Part shown: in pieces, positions 24,136 to 36,454 of the stretch
Position numbering within the stretch: position 1 is the first letter of the stretch
Layout of the letters: the number at the start of each line of letters is the position of its first letter
NCBI GenBank assembly: GCA_023159155.1
Contig: JAJNNX010000052.1
Coordinates: forward strand, 186,001 to 250,000
DNA length: 64,000 bases
From: Ustulina deusta
Lineage: Eukaryota > Ascomycota > Sordariomycetes > Xylariales > Xylariaceae
Reading direction: 5' to 3'
Notes under the pieces: generated by a model
The model's input: only the letters and a program-made list of their open reading frames with translations
What the model was told of the DNA's origin: nothing
The model's database searches: none
Made by a program: the position numbers and the translations under genes

Positions 24136-25606
24136 ATCGTGGACGAAATCATAGAAACCGCAGACTGAAAAGAGCGTTAGTCGTTATTGCAACATCAACT
24201 ACGTAAGTGTTGGAGGGGCTGGTGCTTCAGTCGAAAGATGAAAAGACATTTATAGATTTCTACATGGATATTCGGGTATAGCATGATCATCATAAGCGAT
24301 AAAGGGGCCGGGAATAAATGCATTTATTTCCTACCTTACAACCGTGTTTGCTATAGATGCGTGATCCCAGTTATACCTGCGACCGACCGTCGCGTCAGTC
24401 TCATAATGCTGACAAGAACAAGTGATATGGTGCTATTGAGTAGGCGAGGATCAGGGAATATGGAATCCGTCATGGGTAATCGGAATTTGATAGTATATTT
24501 TGGATATTGGGCATCATGGTACTCGGCAAGTCTTGGTCAAGAATCGTAATCACGTACCGTACACTCGGCCTAGTCTATTTGCGCGATTAGCCAGTGACCC
24601 TATCATGCACTTTCAAGATAGACGAGTAGGTGAACTTCAATCAGTTATGTCTGTTTGGCTTGACGTGTCGATCACCATATTGCCATATGGCAAAGTAAGA
24701 CTGGGGCGACAATGGACTCATCATTGAAGGAGGAAATGTGGTGATAAAAAGACATACCAAAAGCCATCTATGTGGAGCGCGTAGGTTGGGCAGCGTAGAT
24801 TTACAATGCCATATGCCGCTGGAACAAGAGCTGTATCCAAACACTCCTTTGCGCGAGGCGGAGAAGCAGTAGTGTTGAAGACGTCGAACTGACCGGTTGG
24901 TTGTTTGCACCCAATTTGGTTCTTGAATTCCTGACAACGCAGCTCATAAAGCTGTGAAAAATGAGAAGATGCTACTGTGTGAGATGCATTGCTAAGCATA
25001 GGTAGGTAAACATAAGCCTGATTGATGAGTTATTGGCATGGTGGGAAAAACAAAGAACAAAGCTGAGTTTGGGATAAGTATTCAGATAAAAATTTAAAAG
25101 CTTTAAGAGCAGATTTAAATTACCTGCTGCGCCACAGCATATGTGGCATAGCTTCTAACCGAAACCAATCACATGGGTAGCGTGACCTAGAGACCTACCT
25201 AGGTACCTAGATGTAGGTACCTGGATGCTTCACCAAGGTTAGGTAGCTACTTAGGTCACTTCACGGCCACAATTTAGTGAGCTTGATAAGGCGTGAAAAG
25301 GTAGGGTGGTATCCGCATCTACCTAGGTTGGTACTAATAGGCCCATACTGATTTAGTACTTAATTCCAGGTAACCTCGCGACTCACAGCCTGCATGCCTA
25401 CAACGAAAACAGTCATCATTCCTTGTTCTCGCTTCCGCGAGTGTCATTTCAAGCTTCCGAGTCTTCTCGATCATACGCTCGTGGTGGCTGTTAACCTATA
25501 CCACTACCTGCGACGAAAGCTAATCTGGTCACCTCCCGGGCAAGGCGGCACGTTCTCACTCAAATTATCTTTCTAAGCTGTCAACTTTATCAAACGCTAG
25601 TTCACA
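24136..25606. other. Intergenic region with GTACCTAGG-like motif cluster
   Basis: Apart from one weak gene candidate at 24637-24999 on the minus strand, no gene is supported. A dense cluster of ACCTAGGTACCTAG-type sequence lies at about 25192-25252, and further TAGGTA copies occur nearby. The last 200 bases should hold the promoter and leader of the NC2-beta gene. Confidence 0.5.
24637..24999 (-). CDS. Candidate small cysteine-containing protein (weak)
   Basis: An ATG at 24999 opens a frame to 24758. A GTATGT donor and a CCCCAG acceptor (intron 24757-24701, 57 bases) join it to 24700-24637, giving 101 residues. Five cysteines occur, four of them in ELRCQ, GCKQ, KECLD and LRCPT; the fifth spans the splice junction. 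No clear signal peptide, known domain or convincing branch point is seen. It may be a chance frame or the tail of a decayed gene. I do not recognise a family. Confidence 0.22.
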
Positions 25607-26850
25607 ATGTCGGACCATGAATATGGAGGTGAGTGGCAACATTGATGATGTTCAAAATTATGTCCCAAGACCTTTTTTTGCTACATTATTTTCTCCGATC
25701 AGTCAGAGGTCCCGGCGTGGCATCGATACGCTTCCAATATCGCGAAGTTCACCTCTGATATATTCGCCTTATCCGGACTGTCTCATCTCATGCACTACAT
25801 GATATCACCGAACCCGAAGAGAGCTTCACGTACCAACGCACAGAGCCGCTCATTTAATCCCCTTCGCACGCTTGGACAGCCATTATGGGTTGATACGGTC
25901 AATGTATCATCACTATTTTGTCTTGAGTCTGTTCGAGATACACATTCTCATCCCATGCTCGTATCGATTATGGATGATGTCGTAATCCGATTACCGAACG
26001 AGTCGCTGGTTCCATGATCATCATTCACCGATCTAGTATTCTCATGATACCCCTTTGGCCGCTTTCAATTCGCTATCTCGCACACCTCCTTTGTCAAAAA
26101 ACTTGTCCCTCAAAAAAACAAACCCAAAAAAAACCAGCTTGGCACCCCTTGTCTTACAATATGGCAAGATCCAGAACAGCTGTGCTCCCTTTTGTGGCCT
26201 GGGTCCAGCATTCTTTTAGGTTTATTCACGGCTATTTTGATACCAATGAAGTTACTGACTGCGTGTCCAATTCAGGCAATGATGATCTGTCTCTACCCAA
26301 AGGTAATTGCATGGCCTTTTCCGACGCGCCCCTCAATGTGCTCAAATATCCGACTCTCATCTCCTTTCTTTTCACATTGCTCGCCAATTTCCATCTCGGC
26401 TAACAATCATCTAGCAACCGTACAGAAAATCGTCAGCGAGATCCTCCCAGCCTCGACAGGGGTTTCATTCTCAAAAGAAGCCCGTGATCTCTTGATAGAA
26501 TGTTGTGTGGAGTTTATTACTCTCGTGTCCTCTGAAGCGAATGAGATTTCAGAAAAGGAAGCTAAGAAGACGATTGCATGCGACCACATCACTAAAGCCC
26601 TCGACACTCTGGGCTTCGGCGAGTATGTTCCTGCTGTACTAGAGGCAGCTGCTCAGCATAAGGAAACGCAGAGGGTGAGCGCTCATTCTCCCCCTTCCTC
26701 CTTGTTACTACGGGATTACTAATGCGACGATAGGTACGTGAGAAGAGAGGCAATAAGTTCGAGGATAGCGGTATGACGATGGAGGAGCTATTTGAGCTCC
26801 AGCAGAAGGAATTCGAGGAGGCCAAAAAGAAACAGAGTGGCGAGGCCTGA
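25607..26850 (+). CDS. Negative cofactor 2 subunit beta (Dr1/Ncb2-type histone-fold protein)
   Basis: NC2-beta pairs with NC2-alpha (Bur6 in yeast) through histone folds, binds TBP on DNA and blocks TFIIA/TFIIB entry, regulating RNA polymerase II promoters in the nucleus. Four exons were joined: 25607-25628 (22 bases), 26276-26302 (27 bases), 26415-26674 and 26734-26850, giving 141 residues. The N-terminus reads MSDHEYGGNDDLSLPKATVQK and is assembled from the tiny first exons exactly as in homologues. The histone fold follows, with EARDLLIECCVEFITLVSSEA and KTIACDHITKALDTLGF. The charged C-terminal helix (EELFELQQKEFEEAKKK) is also family-like. Intron 1 is 647 bases, very long for this genome. 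All phases agree. Confidence 0.93.
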
Positions 26851-29451
26851 AGACTTCTCCTCATTTTTATTCTGTTGGCTTCGCTTCTGCCACTATAGAT
26901 GCCGGGATGCATCATCATCATATCATCATGTGAATTCATAGGCCGGAAAGGACTTATAGGAGCCACGATTCGGGAGTCGTGGCGACGGTTGATAATGCAT
27001 TTGTTGGCGTTGGGTTGTGGAAAGACGGATACCAGCAACGGCGTTTCTTGATGGTCTTTAGGAGCAACAGATGTTGAGTCTTCTGATCATGAGTTGAGAT
27101 TTAGCTCCACGCAGCCAAACAAGCATCCCATCTGAATGATGGTGCCTTTTACAGCTCAACTAAACATTCAATTTCTTCATTGGTTCAACGTGTATATATG
27201 CTATCGGAACCTGATACGCGACAAGTAATGCAACTACAACACGGCGATCCCGTAGAGCTCACATCCCGTAACCTCGCCAACAATCTAGATAATCAAGCTG
27301 GAGAAGTCTACAGCTGCCAACTTTTGCTGCATAGCCGCTTTTCTCCACCCCTTATATCTACTACCACTATAGACCCAAACGTATGGCTACCGGGGACAAA
27401 AGTCCGATACAAGGTAGTATTTTACTTCCCATGCGCCCGTATGCGCTTAAGCTTTGCGCACCACACCAAGTATCGTGTAGACCGCCCTTTTCGATATGAT
27501 TTAGACCTTTTCGATATGATTTAGAGGCTGAGGCCTCGTTTGTTGGCCTGGAAGCTCGTGCCCTAGATAGGCATACTCTCCGCTTGAACTCAAGAGCGGG
27601 GATTTCGCTGGACACCATGCTAAATTGAGCTCAGAGCCTTTATCTGGATATTTCTTTCTCCCCCCTTTTTGACTTGCGCGAGGAATTTGGCAATGAAGAC
27701 CAGTGCCCCATGGAAATGCCTAGAAGAGGCTCTGTTCTATCGGGGATTGGTAAAAGAGCGGTGGCAATCTGGCGACATCGGGTGGGTGCAGGGAGCGGCT
27801 TGCTGTAGGTAAATTCTCGGCCTATGCATAATTGCGTCAGCGTTCGAACTCGGCGACCCATCTGCAAACGGTAGGTCGTATGCTAGCTGCCGACATTCTA
27901 GACCAAAGCCTTCTCTCGACAGCGCCAAACGAACAGCAAACTGCAAACATGTAGGGTACGCGTTGCATTTCATTTATCTACCTACATTTGTCGCTTACGC
28001 ATTATGCATTGCCCAACTGGCTAACAATGCCCAACGTTGCAAACTGCAGCCGCCAATAAGCTACCTAACCGACGTCGTCAACAAGACAATGACAGTCCAG
28101 CAGAGACGGCCCACGAGACACCTGACATGGCTCAGCCCCAAGTGAGCCGGGTGTTAGCCAGCCTGCTGATGATCAGACTGTGGGGCTCACGAGTGCTCTG
28201 AAAAGCTTTTCCTTGGACCTATTGACGCTGATGAGACAGCCCACTACCCGTGATGCGTAATAATCAGAACCGTTTGTTTGCGCCCTCACCGAACGTTGGA
28301 ACTTTGGGGGCCAAAACCCTCATGCGAAGACACCCTTCTTGCATCACGCTCGTGGCCGCTGCCTGATGACTGATGGATTACGCGCGCCAACCTAACCGAG
28401 TAGAACAGCACTGCCCCATCTTTCGCTCTCCACTGGGCTCATCGTGGTGTATGTATGACCCTCGCCCTTGGCCGTCTGGGAGGGAGAAGTAGGTGGCTTG
28501 ATGAAAGTGGAATTTTGGGGACTCGAGACGGGACCGGTGCCTGAGCAGAAGTGCCTGGGCAGACGAAGCCGGTTATACAGAAAAGTAGGTGCCGGTAATG
28601 CGTGGGTTTGTATACATACACGGGTACGTACGCAGTTGGTACTTGGGAAGTCGACCCAACCCAACCCCTCCACGAGATTCTAGGCTAGTAGGAAATGGGC
28701 ATGGCAATCGACCCACTTCAGGCGGCGCCAGCCTATGATGTGGCGGCAACGGATTCTCGCCTTCTGGATCATTACCTCCTTGCTACCTAGGCCGCAGGAG
28801 TCTACCTACATGTAGGTTGGCGGGGTTGGCGGACGTTGTCAGGCTACTTATGTCTGATGATGACGTTGGTTTTTCCTGCTTGCAATTGACTTTGCAAGTT
28901 CATCCTCCATCCCACTTCCGCCCCGCCGTCCTGTCGAAATTCCCCCTTGACTCTTTCATGCCCTACATCTTACTTGTACCAGACCACTGAACCTTATGAC
29001 CCGCCTCCCAGATCACAACATCCCCCTACCCTAGGCCACCAGCATCTCTCGTGAATCCCGGCTGTTCTATTGTGCCACCTTCTGCTTTCTCTATCTAGAA
29101 GACGCATTTCCAACACTAGACATCAGACATCCGACTTTGAAAATCAAAAATACAAACCACAACACACAAAGTGCTAAGCGACCAGAACAGCGGGTCGGAC
29201 GGCGCTATATTGCAGCAGCGTCATCATCCCAACTTGCAGATTTCCCCTCAGCTGTCGGCTCAGCGCTCTTCTTCTTATTAACTGGCACACCGCCGCAAAA
29301 ACCTGTCGTCCGTCGTAGGACAACACTGTGAAGGTCGGCTTACTTTCGCACGCATTCGCATTCGCCAGCCATTTGTCTTATTTATCTGCCTATTTTGTTA
29401 TCTGTCTACGGCCAGTAGAGAAAAACATTCACCAGGCTTGGACTTGTTGCG
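26851..29451. other. Intergenic region, 2.6 kb
   Basis: No gene is supported. It contains an exact 20-base tandem duplication (27486-27525) and a TACCTAGG/TACATGTAGG motif cluster at about 28787-28818. A long probable leader for the gene starting at 29452 occupies the last several hundred bases, judging by its C- and A-rich composition. Confidence 0.5.
27486..27525. repeat. Exact 20-bp tandem duplication
   Basis: The 20-base unit CCTTTTCGATATGATTTAGA occurs twice in direct succession with no mismatch. It lies in noncoding sequence and looks like a local slippage duplication. Confidence 0.9.
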
Positions 29452-31163
29452 ATGGCGCACAGGAGTAGCCGAAGTGAGCTCAGTGAGCGGGACTACGCCC
29501 ATCGGAGGGCACCTGTTCGCGAGTATGACGACGATCTTAGTGTTGACGTCAATGTGCGAGAGCGCGAGCGGATAGACAGGACACCTGCCTTCCTCCGCGA
29601 CGACGCTCGACGACCAGAAGCCGGAACTCTGGTGCTCCGGGCGCGAGAAGTCGAGACTGTCGACAGACGGCGACCCCGTAGCCCAAGTCCCCAGATTCGC
29701 TATCGAGAGCGCTTTATAGAGCGCGAGCGTGAGAGGGTACCGTCACCCCTTCCTGAAAGACGACCTGTTCGGTTCATCGAGCGTTCACCCTCCCCGCCGC
29801 CCCCTCGCGTGCAAGTCGTTGAGCGTGTTGAACGCCGACAGCGAGAAAGATCGCCAACACCGGACCGAGAGCGAGACTCCATCCGTCTTCGCATTGAGCG
29901 TGAGCGACAAAGGGAGCGGACTCCATCGCCAAGCCCTTCTCCTTCTCCCCCGCCACAGCCTCAGGTCATTCGCGGGCCTACCATCGAACGCGAGATCATC
30001 ACTCACTACCGGGATATTGACCATGGCAAGTTTGACCTCCGCACACCATCGAATTCGTCTTTGCTAACACATGGTGTAGGCATCGTGCGAGCGAAGCCAC
30101 CAACCCCGCCGCCGCCACCGCCGCGCCGCGCACCATCTCGAGCACGGGAGCAGCACGAGACCGATATAGACATTGATATCTCGCGTAATGAGACTGATAT
30201 CGATATTCGCCAACGTACTCGTTCTCGTTCTCGCGCTCGGTCTCAATCCCGCCCTCGCGAGCGGCCCCGCCCGCAGCATCGTCCTTCCTACGACGATGAT
30301 GACTTGGTCATCGTGAGGAACCGTGATAGGCTCAAGGTTTCCGACGTACCAAGGCGCCGCGCTCACTCCGCAGCGCCACGACCAGAGTTTGACGACGAGG
30401 CTGAGTACATTACGGGCAGGATCGACGCCCGAGGGCGCATGGGCGAAGCCTGGCATGGTGCCACCAAGGACTGGACTATCGTTGACGTTCCTCCCGGAAC
30501 TGAGCGCGTGAAGATGGACGGCATAGGCGGTGGCGGCGCCGAGGTGACTTGGCAGCGTTACAACGGTGTTCGGCGTTCCAAGTTCATTCCCGATAGAGAT
30601 GACTCCCCTGTCAGTGCCCCAGTCGCGGCTTTGCTTGAGCCGGCTCCAGACTCTTCGCGCGAGCGACTAAGCGTACAAATATATGACTCGAAACACCGTG
30701 ACCGCGACTTAGAAGTGGAGGAGGTGCGAGATCGCCGTATCTCGATTCGTGATGGTGATCGGCTCCCGGCGAAGAAACGCGATGGCATGTGGACCGAGAT
30801 CACAAGAGACCTTGTGAACCGTGAAGCTATCGAGCGCCTAGGATACGAATATGAGGAAACGGAATGGTTTTTCTATATCATGCAATACCTGCGTTATGTG
30901 AGTAACGAGTCTTTTGGTTCCGACTAATTCATAGTACGGGAGGGCTGACAATAATATAGGAGGACGTCCTCGAACTTACCGATCTTACGGATGAAATCCG
31001 TCGAGCTCGAAGGCGTCGAGCGCGCGAGGTTGAGGAGCATGACCACTATATATTCAACCGACGACACCACGCACACAGACACGTACCTTGGGACAGGGCT
31101 GACGAAGAACGGATCGTGGAGCGCGAGGTTGTCTACGACTCGTCGCCTCGCTATTACCGTTAA
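29452..31163 (+). CDS. RE/SP-rich low-complexity protein of unknown function with conserved C-terminal domain
   Basis: Exons 29452-30897 and 30960-31163 join in phase 0. A third, probably removed, in-frame intron (30026-30079) has a GC donor (GCAAGT), a perfect branch TGCTAAC and a GTGTAG acceptor; with it spliced the protein is 531 residues, otherwise 549. Residues 1-300 are dominated by RE, RD, RER and SP repeats with proline runs, like splicing-factor tails, but there is no RRM or other RNA-binding domain. A conserved block follows (GEAWHGATKDWTIVDVPPGT), then the C-terminal IERLGYEYEETEWFFYIMQY and LELTDLTDEIRRARR. From memory the C-terminal block resembles an uncharacterised fungal domain (possibly DUF8035). 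The protein is likely nuclear or scaffold-like; function unknown. Confidence 0.85.
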
Positions 31164-32105
31164 GACCTGCCATGACCGTCACACCCATGTTCAAAGACAC
31201 CAATGTTATACAGAGCTGTTTTTTTTTCGGACATTGTTACTGGGCGAAGAGTATTTAGGTTTTTTGGCTGATCGAAGCATGCCATAATAGGCGACATGCA
31301 ACAGGGAGAGCGAGCGGACGATTCATGTTAAAGATGCGCGACTACATAACGAGTTGATGTGGAGTAATTTCCCACGATATAGTTTATTTTTTTTTTTTTA
31401 CGACCCGAATTGGAATATGTGTCTCAGTTATTTTTGGCATCGGGCGTGCAAGGTGTGGAGTGAATGGATGATGCAATCAATGTCAATGAATCAGCAAATT
31501 AGGGGATTTGTATCTAGACAGCGAGTAGTTTGCATTAATGACTTATGACTCGATGAATTACAACTATTTATATCTAGCCCTTTCTTCGGCTTCAGTTTTG
31601 TAGGCGGTGAATTGTTCCATAATCCGAAGGCTACGATGATGCGTGATATCAGAATGGAAGTAATCGCTGCAGCGGGGTTACAATCCCGGTCGGCCTTGGT
31701 TGTTGGAAATGGTATCATCTCTCACTTTAACCAGGAAGGTCCTGACCTTTTCTTCTTTACTCTGGCCTTGTCGCATTTGTGTGTATAGATATTGGGTACA
31801 TTCTTTCACACGATTTTCTGATTCTTAGTCGGGGGAGGGTCACTTAACTATCAGTTGATCTATCGTTCCTAATATGTCGCTTCTCAAGACCTTAGATCAT
31901 GGTGGCCTATTCGCATATGCGGACAAGATATCGGGGCCATCTGATAACAAATTTACATGCCATGGATTTTCAATCCTAAGGAGGATCTGGGTATCTCACG
32001 CCTAGAGACGAATTCTGGACTATGGGTTGACGAGGTTCCGGGAAGAGAATAGTAGTAGAATTCCTTACTGGTTTCAATATCTCGAACCACCCGCAGCATC
32101 CTCTC
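31164..32105. other. Intergenic region between convergent genes
   Basis: About 940 bases hold the 3' ends of two genes facing each other. T-runs occur at about 31,217 and 31,386. No gene is supported. Confidence 0.5.
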
Positions 32106-34796
32106 TTAGACATAGTAGTGATAATACCGGTCATTTCCATGTGGCTCTCTGGAATGCCCTGGATCCCCCACAGCAGCATAAGAAAGGTCCGTGTTAGAGT
32201 AGCTTTGCATGCCGCCGTGATTCTGTCCCGACACTCTCTCCATCTGGGAGCCGTAGGTACCGGCGTTGTCGTCGTCGTTATTGTTAAGACGTTCGCCTAC
32301 CGGCTGAATATATCTGCTTGGGTTGTCCGTTCTCCGACCAAGGGCGAAGCGAAACCTGTCGACTCGGAACATCCGGTCCAACACCAACGTCTTCACGCGG
32401 ATTACAGCCTCGCGCACGAATGTGCTCTCCCGCCAGTCATAAGAACACAAGACGGCGCGCTGCATGCCGCCTTCGTGGCCGCAGACGATAACCGTCGTTG
32501 GGGGCCGAGTGGCGCGGAACGCCGTCGCCGTCATCGCATACGTGTCGATGAGAGTAAAGACTGTCTCCTCGTCGTGTTTCGCGACTCCCGTCCCGTCGTG
32601 CGCGCTGTCATCGAAATAATCCGACTTCCGCGGCGCAAGTCCGAGACGCTCTCCATTCTCGGACCGCCCATTGCGCGACAATGTGCTCCCTGCGATGCTC
32701 CATTTCAGCCGACCGTGGTTGAAGCCGAAGAGGAGCCGCTCAATCTCCCCGATGTCACTCGGGATGCCCTCCAGCCCCAAGAAATGCGCCTGCGTTGACC
32801 AGAATTTGCCCTGGTAGATGTTGAGAAGCATGGCCGGGATCAGCAACGTGACCAGCGCCGAGGGAATGAGAAGCAGGACGCCGGGGATGAAAATGCCGAT
32901 TGCTATCCCGAATACTGAAGGGTCCGAGTCGGAACTGTTCCGCAAGCTTTGCCCACCGTAGATCGCGAGGACCAGCGCGAAAATCAAATACCCCGGCACG
33001 CCGCGCAGCAGGATCTTGCCAAATAGACGGCTCGACGTGGGCCGCTTCAGAAACGCCACCTGCTCCATGGCATCCCATTGGATCGTAGCGCCGAAGGCGC
33101 CGTCCAGCGTGACCGTCCGGTCGTCGACGATGCCCGCGATCTGACACCGCGGCTCGATGTCCCAGAGCCGGACGCCCCAAGCGTCGCGGACCTTGTGCCA
33201 GGGGGCGTCGGGACGCGTCGGCTGCATGCAAATGAGCCGCTCGAGCAGGCCGTCGCCGTCGTTGGCCAAGGAGAGGCGGGCGAAGGCCTCGAAGCTCCCG
33301 TCCGACTCGTTGACGGCCGGCCGCCTCCGCAGCAGCCCCATGAGCGCGTACGAGGAGATGTCGCCGTCGTTGAACTGGTCCGTCTGCCGCCACGAAAAGC
33401 ACTCCAGCGCGATGCTGACGAGCTCCAGCGGCGTCAGGTGGGTCGAGGATTTGTAGTGGTCGATCAGCTGCCGCACCAGCTTCGCGTCGGGCCAGACAGA
33501 CCCGCGCCGCAATGTTCCGCTTCGCGATCTCCTCGGGCGCCTTGGCCGCCCCGACGGCGTACAGCTTCACGCGCCGCTCCGCGGAACAGAGGAGGATCTC
33601 CGGCAGCGTCCACAGCCGCGAACCCCATTCCTGCAGCCACCGGTCCATGGACGCCGCGTCGTAAGCGTGCTGGTGCGCTTGTCCCGGCGGCGGCAGCAGC
33701 CGGGTCTCGTGAGGGGGGCCGAGCAGAATCACGAGCGAGTGGGCGGCGCGCACGATGTCGCAGATGCGATATACGTCGTCGCTTTGCGCCGTCGCTCGCG
33801 CCGTGTCGTCCGCGTCCCGGATGCATTCGAAATCGACCCAGAAGGCCCGTTTCGCCACCGACCGCGCGGCTTCCATGCCGCATGCGAGCACCGAGGCGCG
33901 ATCCGCCTCCGCCAGCCGACGGTACGCGGCCTTGGTGGCCTCGTCTGGCGCCGGTTGGCCCCGGCTCCACTTCGTCTCGGCGCTGATCAGGAACTGCTTC
34001 CTCGTGTACGAGACGAAGACGAAATCGGTGCCGGCGTAATCGCCGTGCTTCCTGATCCAGTCCGTCACCTTCCACGTCTCGTACGCCGTGTCCGGGCCGC
34101 GCGGCCCGTCGCGGAGGAAACAGAGATATCTCGGTCTGAAGTGCCGCACGAGTAGGTCGTCGGATTCCTCGTCTGGGTTCCCGTCGTTTAGCTGAGACGC
34201 CGGAGTACCCCGGGCGGCGATGGCGTCCATCTCAATGCCCCCTTCCAGCAAAGGCTGGTTTTCTCCGGCGTCTACGTCCCCGACGGACGCCTCTTGCTCG
34301 CCTTCCCACCGATTCCGCGACACCTTGGGGTACCGCCAATCCCGATATTGAATGGGGTCGTAGAACCCTCCATTTTGGAAGACGCCCTCGAGGTCCGTGG
34401 GTATCACGAGCTGTGACGTGTTAGCATCTCGGGCACCACCGGATATACGCATCTCGAGGAGCTCACAAGGACAAGAAGCAGAAGGCAAGATGGGATCCAC
34501 TTCAGAGCAAGTGGCCAGACGGTATTGAACGTATAACGGCGTTCCTCGGTCCCCTCGACAAGGATGGAAGAGTACGTCCAGTGGGTGATTTTCAGGAGAA
34601 GAGATACCCGCGACCGCGGGCGGCCGATTCGCGCCCAACTTCTCTGGCCATAGCCGTACGCATCGTCTGTCCCTTGCACCCGCAGGCGGACTAATCTCCC
34701 GTCTTGAGGGCGCAGGTAATGTTCATAGCCCGCCAGCGTTTGGTGAACGTCCATGACGCGCCCGAAGGCGTCACGGTGGGGTATGAACATGGACAT
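32106..34796 (-). pseudogene. HET-like membrane protein gene with a single-base frameshift
   Basis: Exon 1 runs 34796-34467; a 56-base intron (34466-34411, branch TGCTAAC) joins exon 2 from 34410. Blocks FVFVSYTRKQF, FWVDFECIRD, VYRICDIVRAAHSLVILLG and GSRLWTLPEIL follow the order of HET-domain blocks (Y-WG, WVDAICIDQ, IY-A, LW-QE) but are diverged. At 33501-33503 (CCC, read as GGG) the frame must shift by one base: the frame with EEIAKRNIAAR ends in alanine- and arginine-rich nonsense, while the next frame continues with WPDAKLVRQLIDHY. Beyond it are family-like text, then at least two membrane segments (GYLIFALVLAIYGG and the isoleucine/leucine stretch after FGIAIGIFIPG) and a disordered tail ending at 32106. 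The core is extremely GC-rich. No intron fits the break. It may be a recent pseudogene or a sequence error. Confidence 0.75.
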
Positions 34797-36454
34797 TAGC
34801 CTGATGTCCTGGGATTAATTCCGATGCGAGGAGGTCGTGAGGCACACCCTCTGTCTGCCACGGTGGGAGTAGGACGAGGGAAAGGCCAACATCGGGGAAT
34901 TTGGAGGGGAGATGAGGATCTCGAGGACTTTAATAATAAACTACGCTTGCATTGTGGTAATATCTTGCTTCTCAATTACGACACCAGGAGCAATTGGCGA
35001 GGCGGACTGGGAACTGTTGGGGGTAAGGACAAGAAGCTCAAGCTGAGCTCAAGCATGTTCCGGAGGATTGGGAGCCTGGAGCTGCTTCGACATTCGGTGT
35101 AGCCTCAATTGTCTGCCCCCAAAATCAAAAATAGACACTTTGGCCGTGAAACAAACATCACGACATTGGCTGTAGCTCGCTGCATGATATAGGCAGGATT
35201 TCTTTCGCAGTATATTTCTGCTCGAAAGACGTCAGACTATACCAAAAAACCATGCCCGATCAAAAAGGGGGTTTAACAATTCATTCTATATGCACAATGA
35301 CGTCGTAACCGTGGGATCACGGCCAATGTAGGTGCTCTCATTTTTGTGTTCAGGATTCAGTGGCTGATGGATGGACGCACTTGGCGTTTCTTTTCGCCAA
35401 GGTATCTTACACTTTGAAGAACCTACCTCGGCGAGCGAAAACAGCAATTAGTGAAACAATCACGTTGCGACGGTGAACGCGTTGTGTCGCCCAAATTCCC
35501 AAAAATACGCCTCGATGTAACCTGTAGAGTGCGACACAAAATAGCTAGGAAGAAGAGCTGAAGTTACTGAAACAGTGCCAAGCAATATATATGCACTATT
35601 TACAGCCCCCCACTGCGACCGACCATCCTGCCAGGCGGTAGATTGGAAAGAATCACTAACTTATTCCAATGGAAACGCTGCCCTGCGTATGCGAGATAAG
35701 GAAGGGTATAGGGGCTGATCGACACGCGGCGAGTTTTAAGTCGGTGGTAGTGAGTCCTGTCAGCTGGATCCCTTGCGCCATTGTCGCACATCAAAGTAAC
35801 CCAACGGCTTGCAGCCCCCTATTTTAATCAGGCTGATGCGAATTCACCCCAAGCGTTTTCATCGACGGCGATTGCAACCTCGGTGCACATGGCTGGCTGG
35901 ACTAGGTGTGCATTATCAGAATCGCTCTTCTACAGAAGCTGAGGTACGGATAGGGGTATATCATAAACATACTTATTGCGCGAGAATCACAGAATGGTCC
36001 AATAGGTTCTGTCTGTCCGCTTCAGAATAATGAGTAAAAAATAAAAATAAAACACTCTTTGTGCAAAAGGAAGCATTTGCTACTTTTGAGATTATTAGTA
36101 CAGGGTTTAGTGATGGTGACTCCTTACCTAGAGAGAAGCAAGTCAAGTTCTCCGGATCAGCAATTCCGTTGATATTCGTTGATGGCTACGCACTCTGCCC
36201 AAGCTCGGGATCACCTACGGTCATCGGAACTGCAAAATTAGAAGCTGCTAAAGGATACTCAAAAATCACTCACGACGGGTCAATTGATGATGGAGAGGAG
36301 AAATCTATTAGGATTAAACTGAAAGGAAATCTATGTAGATTCTAATCGGAATATTGAGAAATGTGAAAAGGAAGAAAAGAAATGCTACGTTCGTTATGGT
36401 ATATGGGTGGTTGTTCTTCCGGACTTAGACCCATGCCCCAGAGCGATTGTCATT
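34797..36454. other. Intergenic region, 1.7 kb
   Basis: No gene is supported. A 94-codon open frame at 36061-36345 lacks an ATG and any family match. Two short words at 35671-35679 and 35711-35723 recur at about 63.64 kb. Confidence 0.45.

Noticed and set aside
33078..33986. 302-codon plus-strand frame opposite the HET-like gene
   Set aside because: It is Arg/Pro/Ala-rich antisense of a GC-rich region, with no family features.
36061..36345. 94-codon frame before the small acidic protein
   Set aside because: It has no ATG and no recognisable similarity.
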